This document shows positions 1-6,629 of a stretch of DNA of 7,490 bases, one piece after another. The position numbers and the translations under genes were made by a program. The first letter of the stretch is position 1, and the number at the start of each line of letters is the position of its first letter. The DNA comes from Actinomycetota bacterium (GTDB taxonomy: Bacteria; Actinomycetota; Thermoleophilia; Miltoncostaeales; Miltoncostaeaceae), in assembly GCA_005800465.1 (NCBI GenBank), contig SYFI01000039.1, positions 1 through 7,490 on the forward strand, written 5' to 3'. Under the pieces are notes generated by a model that was not told where the DNA came from, made no database searches, and saw only the letters and a program-made list of their open reading frames with translations.

Positions 1-2
1 CG

Positions 3-296
3 GTCATCACTCTGTGGTTCCTGCGCAGGAACACCCCCGAGATCTCGGTCCGCGCACTCGCCCTGCAGCAGGGTCGCGTGCTGGTGGCTGCCCTGGGCGG
101 CACTGTCGCGGCGCTCATCCCGGTCTTCCTCATGCCATCGGGCGACACGTTCTGGAGCGCGGTCGTGTGGCTTGCCGTCGTGGGAGCCGTGGGCGGCGCG
201 GTGTTCGTGGCGCTCGCCCGCGTGCTCGCGCCGCGCGAACTGGCCGACGCCCGGTTGTCGCTGCGCAACCTGCGGGGTCGCCGGGCGCAGGCATGA
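3..296 (+). CDS. C-terminal end of a multi-pass membrane protein, probably a polysaccharide flippase (partial)
   Basis: The frame is open from the first full codon and ends in TGA at 294-296, so only the last 97 residues are visible and the start lies upstream. The visible part has a short basic segment (WFLRRNTP), then two hydrophobic stretches separated by the short loop MPSGDTFW. It closes with a cytoplasm-like basic tail rich in Arg (LRNLRGRRAQA). A terminal helix pair followed by an Arg-rich tail of the form RVLAPREL is what Wzx/MurJ-like oligosaccharide flippases of actinobacteria often show. No diagnostic motif is present, however, and another polytopic protein is possible. The stop codon overlaps the next start as ATGA, so it is almost certainly in one operon with the two glycosyltransferases downstream. 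That context is the main support for a role in moving a lipid-linked glycan across the membrane. Confidence 0.55.
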   Translation, partial: VITLWFLRRNTPEISVRALALQQGRVLVAALGGTVAALIPVFLMPSGDTFWSAVVWLAVVGAVGGAVFVALARVLAPRELADARLSLRNLRGRRAQA

Positions 297-1867
297 GCAC
301 CCCCGACCGCCGCGACCCCCTCGCCCGGCGCGCACCCACCGGGGCGCCTGCGTACCGGGGCATACCGTCGATTGAGCACCTCTGGCAGCGCCTCCGCGCG
401 GCCATCTCGGGCGCGCGGGGCCTCACAGCGCTCGTGCTCGGGGTCATCCTCCTGGTGGGCGTGCTCATGCGGGTCTGGGCCCTCGGGGGCACCTCGTTCG
501 CCCTTGGTAGCGACGACTCCCGGTATGTCACGGTGGCCCAGAACCTGGCGTCGGGTCACCTGCCCTCCGGTGATGCCGAGTGGTTTGGCGCCCGCGGCGT
601 GTTCCTGTGGCCGGTCGCGGCCATCTTCCGAACGGTCGGTGCCAACGACTACTCCGCCATTGCCTGGCCCTTTGTCATCTCCCTGGTCTCAATCGTCGTC
701 GTATTCCTCATCGCACGCGAGCTTGCCGGGCGGCGACCGGCACTCGTTGCGGCGGGGCTCGTGGCCGTCGCTCCGATCGAAGTGCTCATGGCCACGCGCC
801 TGCGACCAGATGCCGTGATGCCGGCGTTCGTTGCACTGGCCGTGTGGGCCGCGCTCAGGGCCCGGCGATCGCCCCTCATCACCCGGTGGCTGGTCGCCTC
901 GGGCGTGCTCCTCGGGGCCGGGTGGGCGTGCCGTGAGACCGCCCTGCTCATGCTTCCCGTCGTCGTGCTGGCCGCATGGCCGGTGATACGCCCGGGGTGG
1001 CAGCGGGTGGCAGCGGTCATCGGGGGCCTGGTCGCGGTCCCGCTCGTCGAGATAGCCGTATTCGCCTTTGATGGCCGTCCGCTCTGGCCCATCACCATCA
1101 CCGCGCAGGCCAGCAGCCTGCGGTCGCCGGTGGCGGGGCTCGGCGAGGCCTCCACCTTGGCCGAGCTGCTCGTGCGCCAGATGCTTGATCCGCACTCGCT
1201 GGTGATGCTGGCCCTGCCCGCCGTGCTCATTGCGCTGGCGGTGGGCATCGTGCGCCGGACACGGGCCATGGTGATACCCGCCGCATGGCTCGCCTGGTCG
1301 TACGCCGTGCTCGAGGTCGGAGCGATTATCAGCGTGGACGCTCCCGCAAGATTTCTCACCCAGTTGACCATCCCTGCCGCCCTCGTGGTGGCCATCGCGC
1401 TGGACGGCCGGCTGTCACCGCTCATCGTTGCCGCGCTGGCCATTGTCACGGTGCTCGCCATCGCACCCCGCAACGATGCGAGCGCCCGCGATGCCAACGT
1501 GCGCCGTGTCAGCGCCGTGACCGATGCCCTGCGACCGCTCCCGCGTGGGCCGGTCCTGTCAGGCAACTACGTGTGGTGGGCGAAACTGAATGCGTTCCTG
1601 CCCATGGGCCGGCTGCCGGTAGATCGCGTGGTTGATCCGGCATTCCTCAATCCGGCGGAGCGACGAGCGGCGCGGCGCCTGAACCCGTTGCCCGACATCT
1701 CGTCGTACCGCGGCGGGTATGTGGTGACCGGGCCGGCGACACCCACCAGCGGATGGCCCACGAACTGGGCGGCGTTCCGTGATCGCGTGACGGATGAAGT
1801 GCCGTGGGGCCTCCTGGTGCCGGTGGCGCGCATCGGGGATACCACCGTGTGGAGGTGGCCGGAATGA
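293..1867 (+). CDS. GT-C fold membrane glycosyltransferase (GT39/ArnT-like)
   Basis: A 524-residue polytopic membrane protein. The basic N-terminal tail (1-42) precedes a first transmembrane helix at about 43-63. The first external loop holds an acidic pair in LGSDDSRYV (Asp74-Asp75), the place where GT-C enzymes carry their catalytic or metal-binding acidic residues. Many further hydrophobic helices run to about residue 390, with TRLRPDAVMP (168-177) and WACRETALLMLP (211-222) resembling GT39/GT83 loops. A polar domain of about 130 residues at the C-terminus is probably extracytoplasmic. Enzymes of this type take a sugar from a polyprenyl-phosphate donor outside the membrane and place it on a protein, lipid or glycan. 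The frame is open upstream to position 14, but that part lies over the preceding gene. ATG at 293 overlaps the upstream TGA and gives a normal N-terminus. The gene directly after it probably makes the donor. Acceptor and sugar are unknown. Confidence 0.82.
   Translation: MSTPDRRDPLARRAPTGAPAYRGIPSIEHLWQRLRAAISGARGLTALVLGVILLVGVLMRVWALGGTSFALGSDDSRYVTVAQNLASGHLPSGDAEWFGARGVFLWPVAAIFRTVGANDYSAIAWPFVISLVSIVVVFLIARELAGRRPALVAAGLVAVAPIEVLMATRLRPDAVMPAFVALAVWAALRARRSPLITRWLVASGVLLGAGWACRETALLMLPVVVLAAWPVIRPGWQRVAAVIGGLVAVPLVEIAVFAFDGRPLWPITITAQASSLRSPVAGLGEASTLAELLVRQMLDPHSLVMLALPAVLIALAVGIVRRTRAMVIPAAWLAWSYAVLEVGAIISVDAPARFLTQLTIPAALVVAIALDGRLSPLIVAALAIVTVLAIAPRNDASARDANVRRVSAVTDALRPLPRGPVLSGNYVWWAKLNAFLPMGRLPVDRVVDPAFLNPAERRAARRLNPLPDISSYRGGYVVTGPATPTSGWPTNWAAFRDRVTDEVPWGLLVPVARIGDTTVWRWPE
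1851..1855 (+). promoter_or_regulatory. Shine-Dalgarno GGAGG for the GT2 gene
   Basis: GGAGG lies within the last codons of the GT-C gene, eight bases before ATG 1864. It is the clearest ribosome binding site in the window and supports translation of the GT2 gene from the ATGA overlap. The same bases also encode Trp and Arg of the upstream protein, so it could be fortuitous. A competing leaderless start at GTG 1936 is described separately. Confidence 0.5.
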
Positions 1868-2685
1868 GCCATCCCGCGCAGCGGCCCATCGCAACCTCGG
1901 GCGATGCGGCGCACACGGTCGCGTATCGTGGCCCCGTGGCCGACCGCGACCCTTCCATCACCGTCATCATCCCGGCCCGCGACGAGGCACATGCGATCGG
2001 TGGCGTTGTTGCCGGGACCCGCACGCAGCTGCCCGCGGCGCGCATCGTGGTGATTGACGACGCATCGCGCGATGGCACATCCATCGTGGCGGCTCGCGCC
2101 GGTGCCGAGGTGATCACCATGCCGGGGCATATGGGGTATGCGGGGGCGCTACGGGCCGGGTACCACGTCGCACTGGCAGGAGGTGCCCACGTGATTATCC
2201 AGATGGATGGTGACGGCCAGCACCGACCGGGCGATCTGCATGCCCTGCTCGATGGCATGTCTGGAGCCGACGTGGTGATTGGATCGCGCTTTCTTGAAGG
2301 TGACGCCGGGTACCGGATCCCGCACGGGCGGCGGGCGGGCATGGCCGCCTGCCGCTGGATGGCCGCGGCCGTTGGGGGCATCGAGCTGACCGACCCCACC
2401 TCGGGGTTCCGGGCCCTCAGCCCAACTGTTGCAGAGCATCTGGCCGACGAGGGCTTTCCGTCGGGACTCACCGAAACCAGCCTGCTCATTCACCTGCACC
2501 GGGCCGGGGTGCGGATTTCAGAGGTGCCCGTGCGCATGCTCGCGCCCACCGGCCGCTCCATGCACGCGGGGCTGGCGGGGAGTGCCCACTTCGTTCGTAT
2601 CTCCTGGGCAGTGCTCGGACAGGCACGACGCGGCACGACGGCAGTGCTGCCCGAACCGGGCCGTGCCACCGCGTCGCGGGCCTGA
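1864..2685 (+). CDS. Family 2 glycosyltransferase, polyprenyl-phosphate sugar synthase type (DPM1/ArnC-like)
   Basis: A 273-residue soluble GT-A enzyme. The fold starts at SITVIIPARDE (31-41). It is followed by the nucleotide-binding acidic pair in VVIDDASRDGT (Asp65-Asp66), the GHMGYAGALRAGY loop (88-100), and the metal-binding motif DGDGQH (115-120). VIGSRF (138-143) and DPTSGFRAL (177-185) are typical of dolichol- or undecaprenyl-phosphate mannosyl/glucosyl transferases. No transmembrane helix is visible, so it probably acts at the inner face of the membrane. Its likely reaction is transfer of a hexose from a nucleotide sugar to polyprenyl phosphate, feeding the GT-C enzyme encoded just upstream; GT2/GT-C pairing is a known arrangement. 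ATG 1864 overlaps the upstream TGA and has GGAGG eight bases before it. Residues 1-24 lie ahead of the fold and look unconserved, and GTG 1936 (Val25) is a serious alternative start. The sugar specificity is not known. Confidence 0.88.
   Translation: MSHPAQRPIATSGDAAHTVAYRGPVADRDPSITVIIPARDEAHAIGGVVAGTRTQLPAARIVVIDDASRDGTSIVAARAGAEVITMPGHMGYAGALRAGYHVALAGGAHVIIQMDGDGQHRPGDLHALLDGMSGADVVIGSRFLEGDAGYRIPHGRRAGMAACRWMAAAVGGIELTDPTSGFRALSPTVAEHLADEGFPSGLTETSLLIHLHRAGVRISEVPVRMLAPTGRSMHAGLAGSAHFVRISWAVLGQARRGTTAVLPEPGRATASRA
1924..1929 (+). promoter_or_regulatory. Candidate internal -10 box (TATCGT) for a leaderless GT2 start at GTG 1936
   Basis: TATCGT fits TANNNT and is followed by six bases (GGCCCC) and an in-frame GTG at 1936. 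This matches the geometry seen at the four likely leaderless starts elsewhere in this window. Starting there would give a 249-residue protein beginning VADRDPSITV, right at the edge of the GT2 fold. No -35 hexamer is evident. The site lies inside the frame annotated as coding, so it may be coincidence. Confidence 0.3.
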
Positions 2686-2716
2686 TCCGCGCCCGACTGG
2701 CCCGTTATCCGCCTGT

Positions 2717-2721
2717 AAGGA
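2717..2721 (+). promoter_or_regulatory. Probable ribosome binding site AAGGA for the DsbA-like gene
   Basis: AAGGA ends six bases before GTG 2728 and nine before GTG 2731. It is the only purine-rich site in the 42-base gap after the GT2 stop, and it favours a GTG start. ATG 2761 has a C-rich upstream with no such site. Confidence 0.4.
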
Positions 2722-2727
2722 CATTGT

Positions 2728-3504
2728 GTGGTGGTACCCGTTTGCCGTTCCGGCCACCCGATGGTGCGTCATAGTTCGCATGTGCTCCGACGTTCCTCTC
2801 TCTCGCGTGCCCTGCTCATCGCTCTTCTGGGCGGACTCTGTCTGGCGCCTGGTGCCATTGCGGACAACACCGCACTCAAACCGGACCTGCCGCCCCCCGC
2901 TGCTGAGCCGATTGCCTCGTCCGTGCCCGTGGGTCGCGGGGACGGCAGCACGGATGCCCCTACCCTTCCGAGCGGGGTCTCGTCCAGTGGCCTTACGGCG
3001 GGTGCCGGATCGGTGGACATCCGTGAGTACGTGGATATGTCAAGTGCGGCCTGCGGCAAATCCCATCAGCGCATCGTGCCGACGTTGCTCCGCCGGGTGG
3101 CCGCCGAGGGCCTCGGCTCGGTGTCGCTGCGTCCGCTCATCACCAGCCGCGATATGAACAGCACCGAGGCCGGCACGGCGATCATCGCCGCCGGCCTGCA
3201 GGACAAGGCGTGGGAGGTAACCGCAGCGCTGTTCCGTGCGCGTGGAGCCGGTGGCGACTGGGTGAACCCCGCCGTGTTGCGCTCCATCGGCAATGCAATC
3301 GGTGGTCTGCGGGTGACCAAGTTCATCAGGGACGCCGGTGGCATTGACATGTACCCGCAGCTGTCCGCCATCAAGCAGGAGGCGCGTGCGGCCGGCATCA
3401 CCGTGACGCCCGCATTCGTCGTGCGCGGACCCTCGGGGTCGAAGGTCGTGACGAGGCCGAGAGACGCGTCGCAGGTCATCGCTGCCATCAAGTCGGTGCA
3501 GTAG
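2728..3504 (+). CDS. Secreted DsbA/thioredoxin-like protein with degenerate active site (SAAC)
   Basis: A 258-residue predicted export protein. A basic n-region with Arg21-Arg22 leads to the hydrophobic core ALLIALLGGLCLAPGAIA and a likely signal peptidase site after Ala45. A Pro/Ser/Gly-rich linker runs to about residue 94. The rest reads as a DsbA-like thioredoxin fold: strand VDIREYVDMS, then S106-A107-A108-C109 where DsbA proteins have C-P-x-C. Next come a helical region with GLQDKAWEVTAALF, and the cis-proline loop GITVTPAFVV with Thr227-Pro228. The first, nucleophilic cysteine is Ser, and C109 is the only cysteine of the mature part. Classical disulfide oxidase activity is therefore unlikely; a binding, chaperone or monothiol role is possible. 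Start: GTG 2728 has AAGGA upstream; ATG 2761 would shorten the signal peptide to 34 residues without altering the mature protein. It sits between glycan genes, but no functional link can be proved. Confidence 0.72.
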   Translation: MVVPVCRSGHPMVRHSSHVLRRSSLSRALLIALLGGLCLAPGAIADNTALKPDLPPPAAEPIASSVPVGRGDGSTDAPTLPSGVSSSGLTAGAGSVDIREYVDMSSAACGKSHQRIVPTLLRRVAAEGLGSVSLRPLITSRDMNSTEAGTAIIAAGLQDKAWEVTAALFRARGAGGDWVNPAVLRSIGNAIGGLRVTKFIRDAGGIDMYPQLSAIKQEARAAGITVTPAFVVRGPSGSKVVTRPRDASQVIAAIKSVQ

Positions 3505-3506
3505 GG

Positions 3507-3522
3507 CCGCAGCACGGTGCGG
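3507..3522 (+). repeat. Small inverted repeat (CCGCA...TGCGG) just upstream of the decarboxylase -10 box
   Basis: CCGCA at 3507-3511 and TGCGG at 3518-3522 can pair across six bases. It starts two bases after the DsbA-like stop codon and ends next to the proposed -10 box at 3523. No T-run follows, so it is not a classical intrinsic terminator. It could be an operator or a weak 3' hairpin, or chance in GC-rich DNA. Confidence 0.3.
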
Positions 3523-3528
3523 TACCCT
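3523..3528 (+). promoter_or_regulatory. uxs: -10 box TACCCT for a leaderless decarboxylase mRNA
   Basis: TACCCT fits the actinobacterial TANNNT consensus and is followed by exactly seven bases before ATG 3536. Transcription would therefore begin at or next to the A of the start codon. The seven bases CCCCGGC contain no Shine-Dalgarno sequence, which agrees with a leaderless message. No clear -35 hexamer is seen. The same arrangement recurs before tatA, the chorismate mutase and the DUF151 gene. Confidence 0.55.
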
Positions 3529-3535
3529 CCCCGGC

Positions 3536-4471
<936 letters not shown>

Positions 4472-4487
4472 TCAGCACCCCGACGTG

Positions 4488-5414
4488 ATGGATGCGTCGG
4501 TCATTGCGCGCGGGCTTCGAAAGTCGTTCGGCACCCGCGTTGCCGTGGACGGCATTGATCTGGTGGTGCGTCACGGCGAGTGCTTTGGCTTTCTTGGACC
4601 CAATGGCGCGGGCAAGACCACGACCATGCGCATGCTCGCGTGTCTGTCGTCGCGCGATGCGGGAGACCTTTCGGTGCTCGACATGGACCCCGACCGCGAC
4701 GCGCGGGCCCTCAAAGCACGCCTCGGCGTGGTGCCGCAGGAGATCAACCTCGACCTCGAGCTCACCGTGCTCGAGAACATGCTCGTGTACGCCCGCTATT
4801 TCGGCATACGCCGCGCCGACGCCATTCCCCGCTCCCGGGCGCTGCTCGAGTTCGTTGAACTGGAGACGCGCGAGGGCGACACCGTTGACCGCCTGTCGGG
4901 TGGAATGCAGCGCCGGCTGCAGATCGCCCGCGCGCTGGTGAACGACCCGGACATGATTCTTCTCGACGAACCCACCACCGGGCTCGACCCCCAGGCACGG
5001 CACCTCGTATGGGAACGCCTGCGGGCGCTCCGCACCGCCGGCACCTCGGTAATCATCACCACTCACTACATGGACAAAGCCGAGCGGCTTTGTGATCGCC
5101 TCGTGGTCATCGACCACGGCCGCGTAATCCGCGAGGGTTCGCCAGAGGCTCTCGTTGAGGCCGAGGTGGGCCGTGCGGCCATCGAAGTGCGGATCTCACC
5201 CACCGATGCCGTGCGGGTCGCCGCTGCCCTTGGGGGCCGGCACGTCATCACGGGCGAATCGCTCGTGGTATTTGGCGACGACGCCGTGCACCTCGCTCGC
5301 GCGGCAGAGGCGGCGGGCGTGCACTCTGACGACATCACGACCCGCCGCGCCACCCTCGAGGACCTCTTCATCTCCGCCACAGGGCACGCACTCCGCGACG
5401 ACCAGGAGCGCTAG
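4488..5414 (+). CDS. ABC transporter ATP-binding protein, DrrA/NodI (ABC-2) type
   Basis: A 308-residue cytoplasmic ATPase subunit with all nucleotide-binding motifs. These are Walker A GPNGAGKTT (37-45), Q-loop Gln84 in VVPQEINLDLELTVLEN, signature LSGGMQRRLQIARAL (136-150), Walker B MILLDE (156-161), D-loop GLD, and switch His193 in TTHYMD. The last 85 or so residues form the extension common in DrrA-like exporters and end in RRATLEDLFISATGHALRD. Partners of this family are ABC-2 permeases that export drugs, lipids or glycans. No permease is present: the stop is followed after six bases by the convergent tatC stop, so any partner is encoded elsewhere. The frame is open far upstream, over the decarboxylase gene. 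ATG 4488 is chosen because it gives the family's normal N-terminus (SVIARGLRKSFG); GTG 4485 is adjacent. No ribosome binding site is visible, so translation probably depends on the upstream gene. The substrate is unknown. Confidence 0.88.
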   Translation: MDASVIARGLRKSFGTRVAVDGIDLVVRHGECFGFLGPNGAGKTTTMRMLACLSSRDAGDLSVLDMDPDRDARALKARLGVVPQEINLDLELTVLENMLVYARYFGIRRADAIPRSRALLEFVELETREGDTVDRLSGGMQRRLQIARALVNDPDMILLDEPTTGLDPQARHLVWERLRALRTAGTSVIITTHYMDKAERLCDRLVVIDHGRVIREGSPEALVEAEVGRAAIEVRISPTDAVRVAAALGGRHVITGESLVVFGDDAVHLARAAEAAGVHSDDITTRRATLEDLFISATGHALRDDQER

Positions 5415-5420
5415 CGAGCG

Positions 5421-6215
5421 TTAGGGGGCCGGCGTCGGATCGTCGTTACCCATCAGGTTGGCCCATGGCGCAGGGCGCCCGAATGACGACGCAAGCCACA
5501 CACCCACCGAATACAGCGCGATCATGGGGACCATCAGCAAAAACATGCTGGCCGGGTCGCCGCCGGGCAGGATTGCCGCCACGAACGCGATGACCACCAG
5601 CGCGATGCGCCAGTGGTGGCGGTACTGCTGCGCGGTGACCAGGCCCATCCGCGCGAAGAGCAACATAGCGATAGGCACCTCAAACACCAGGCCTCCCGCC
5701 AGCAGCATGGTGAGCGCAAACGAGAAGTACTCGTCTGCACGGAGCGCGATTGTGAAGTCATCGCCCGCGAAGCCCAGCAGCCACTGCAGCGCCACCGGCA
5801 GCACGAGGAAGTAGGCAAACAGCACCCCGCCGAGAAACAGCGTCGATATTCCGGCAACGACCAGGAGCATCCGCTTGCGTGTCTGCACGGCGACCGCCGG
5901 GATGACAAATGCATAGAGCTGGTACAGCACCACGGGCAGGGTCACCAGAATAGCGGCGCCGAACACCACCTTCAGAATGACCATGAACGGCTCGGTGGGA
6001 GACAGCGCCAGCAGCTTGCGGTTCTCGGGTGCCAGTGGGTCGAGCAGCAAATCGAGCAGCCGGCTGTTGAAGAAGTACAGCGCTGCGAAGGCCACCACTA
6101 GTGCGGTGACCGAGATGAACAGCCGGTGCCGGAGCTCGCCGAGATGCTCGAACACCGTCAACTTGTCGTCCGGCTCGATGCGCCTGAGGCCGAGCCAGCC
6201 GGATCCGCCCGCCAT
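5421..6215 (-). CDS. tatC: Sec-independent (twin-arginine) protein translocase subunit TatC
   Basis: A 264-residue integral membrane protein, the receptor of the Tat system that exports folded proteins with twin-arginine signals. The N-terminal signature FEHLGELRHRL (22-32) holds the Glu (E27) matching E. coli E15. LSPTEPF (71-77), the AFVIPA loop (102-107), FEVP with E179 (E. coli E170), and GGDPASMFLLMVPM with D220 (E. coli D211) are all in order. Six hydrophobic helices can be outlined, and a short polar tail ends in DDPTPAP. Unusually, the loop after FVIPA reads VAVQTRKR, so T112 stands where E. coli has the signal-binding E103. M224 stands where Q215 would be. The start lies five bases after the tatA stop, with AGGA (minus strand, 6222-6219) overlapping that stop, which indicates translational coupling. 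The stop faces the ABC gene stop across six bases. Confidence 0.95.
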   Translation of the reverse strand: MAGGSGWLGLRRIEPDDKLTVFEHLGELRHRLFISVTALVVAFAALYFFNSRLLDLLLDPLAPENRKLLALSPTEPFMVILKVVFGAAILVTLPVVLYQLYAFVIPAVAVQTRKRMLLVVAGISTLFLGGVLFAYFLVLPVALQWLLGFAGDDFTIALRADEYFSFALTMLLAGGLVFEVPIAMLLFARMGLVTAQQYRHHWRIALVVIAFVAAILPGGDPASMFLLMVPMIALYSVGVWLASSFGRPAPWANLMGNDDPTPAP

Positions 6216-6220
6216 GTGTC

Positions 6221-6562
6221 CTACCGGTCGGGGCTGGTGGGAGGTGCCTGGGGCGGTGCGTCACCGCTCACCACGATGCCCTCAAGCACGTCTGTGGCCG
6301 CACCGGCGGGCTCGGGGGCGCCGGCCGTGGCGGTGGTCACCGACTGAGCGGCTGCTGCGGCCGGCTGCGCGGTGGTGGCAGTCTGCTGCTCTGCGGCCAC
6401 CGGAGGCGGGTCGTCGTCAAAGTGGTCGCCCGAGAGCGCACCCTTGAAGTCGCGCAAGCCCTTGCCCACGGCGCGGCTGAATTGGGGGAGTCGCGAGGGT
6501 CCAAGCACAAGCACCGCGATGACAAGCACGATGATCAGCTGGATTGGCGAGAGATCGAACAT
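6221..6562 (-). CDS. tatA: Twin-arginine translocase subunit TatA (TatA/TatE family)
   Basis: A 113-residue membrane protein that should polymerise at TatC to let folded proteins across. It has a short N-terminal tail with Gln8, the TatA-type polar residue (TatB has Glu8). One transmembrane helix covers roughly residues 6-20. A hinge, LGPSRLPQ (20-27), precedes an amphipathic helix, FSRAVGKGLRDFKGAL (28-43). The remaining 70 residues are acidic at first (DDDPPP) and then low-complexity Ala/Pro/Thr/Gln, probably a disordered cytoplasmic tail. The hinge has Leu-Gly-Pro as in TatB rather than the usual TatA Phe-Gly. The DFKGAL end is TatA-like, so the protein mixes both signatures. tatC follows in the same direction five bases on, and no tatB is seen. 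The start has no ribosome binding site but a TANNNT box six bases upstream, suggesting a leaderless tatA-tatC message. Confidence 0.92.
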   Translation of the reverse strand: MFDLSPIQLIIVLVIAVLVLGPSRLPQFSRAVGKGLRDFKGALSGDHFDDDPPPVAAEQQTATTAQPAAAAAQSVTTATAGAPEPAGAATDVLEGIVVSGDAPPQAPPTSPDR

Positions 6563-6568
6563 GCCATA

Positions 6569-6574
6569 AGGCTA
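6569..6574 (-). promoter_or_regulatory. tatA: -10 box TAGCCT for leaderless tatA-tatC mRNA
   Basis: On the minus strand TAGCCT is followed by six bases (TATGGC) and ATG at 6562-6560. The spacing puts the transcription start at or beside the start codon. There is no Shine-Dalgarno sequence. A -35 hexamer is not recognisable in the GC-rich DNA upstream. Confidence 0.5.
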
Positions 6575-6584
6575 GACCGCGAGC

Positions 6585-6621
6585 CGCTATCCGGCCCACC
6601 CGTGGGGTCTGTCGGATAGCG
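6585..6621 (+). repeat. 9-bp perfect inverted repeat between divergent tatA and chorismate mutase genes
   Basis: CGCTATCCG at 6585-6593 and CGGATAGCG at 6613-6621 are exact reverse complements, separated by 19 bases. A smaller palindrome, CCCAC/GTGGG, lies between the arms (6595-6599 and 6602-6606). The right arm covers five of the six bases of the proposed chorismate mutase -10 box. The left arm lies 11-19 bases upstream of the tatA -10 box. The position suits an operator shared by both promoters. As RNA it would be a hairpin, but neither proposed mRNA would contain it. No T-run marks it as a terminator. Confidence 0.5.
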
Positions 6622-6622
6622 T
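6617..6622 (+). promoter_or_regulatory. aroQ: -10 box TAGCGT for leaderless chorismate mutase mRNA
   Basis: TAGCGT is followed by exactly seven bases (CGGGGGC) and ATG 6630, the same spacing as before the decarboxylase and DUF151 genes. The G-run in the spacer could be mistaken for a ribosome binding site but lies too close to the start codon. The box overlaps the right arm of the inverted repeat. Confidence 0.5.
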
Positions 6623-6629
6623 CGGGGGC

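Noticed and set aside
14..292. Upstream extension of the GT-C reading frame to position 14
   Set aside because: It overlaps the flippase-like gene in another frame and encodes an Arg/Gly-rich low-complexity stretch. ATG 293 with the ATGA overlap is the natural start.
649..2489. Long minus-strand open frames (305 and 280 codons) opposite the glycosyltransferases
   Set aside because: They are products of high GC: Arg/Ser/Ala/Thr-rich translations with no motif, opposite genes with clear family motifs.
2622..2640. Direct repeat GGCACGACG at 10-base period
   Set aside because: Only two copies, inside the variable C-terminus of the GT2 coding region; probably chance in GC-rich DNA.
2788..2805. 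Twin-arginine motif in the signal peptide of the DsbA-like protein (RRSSLS)
   Set aside because: It has Arg21-Arg22 but Ser where Tat signals have a hydrophobic residue at the second position after RR. The hydrophobic core is strong, so ordinary Sec export is more likely.
2830..2851. Lipoprotein box around LLGGLC in the same signal peptide
   Set aside because: Leu precedes the Cys where Gly or Ala is required, and a good signal peptidase I site (AIA) lies downstream.
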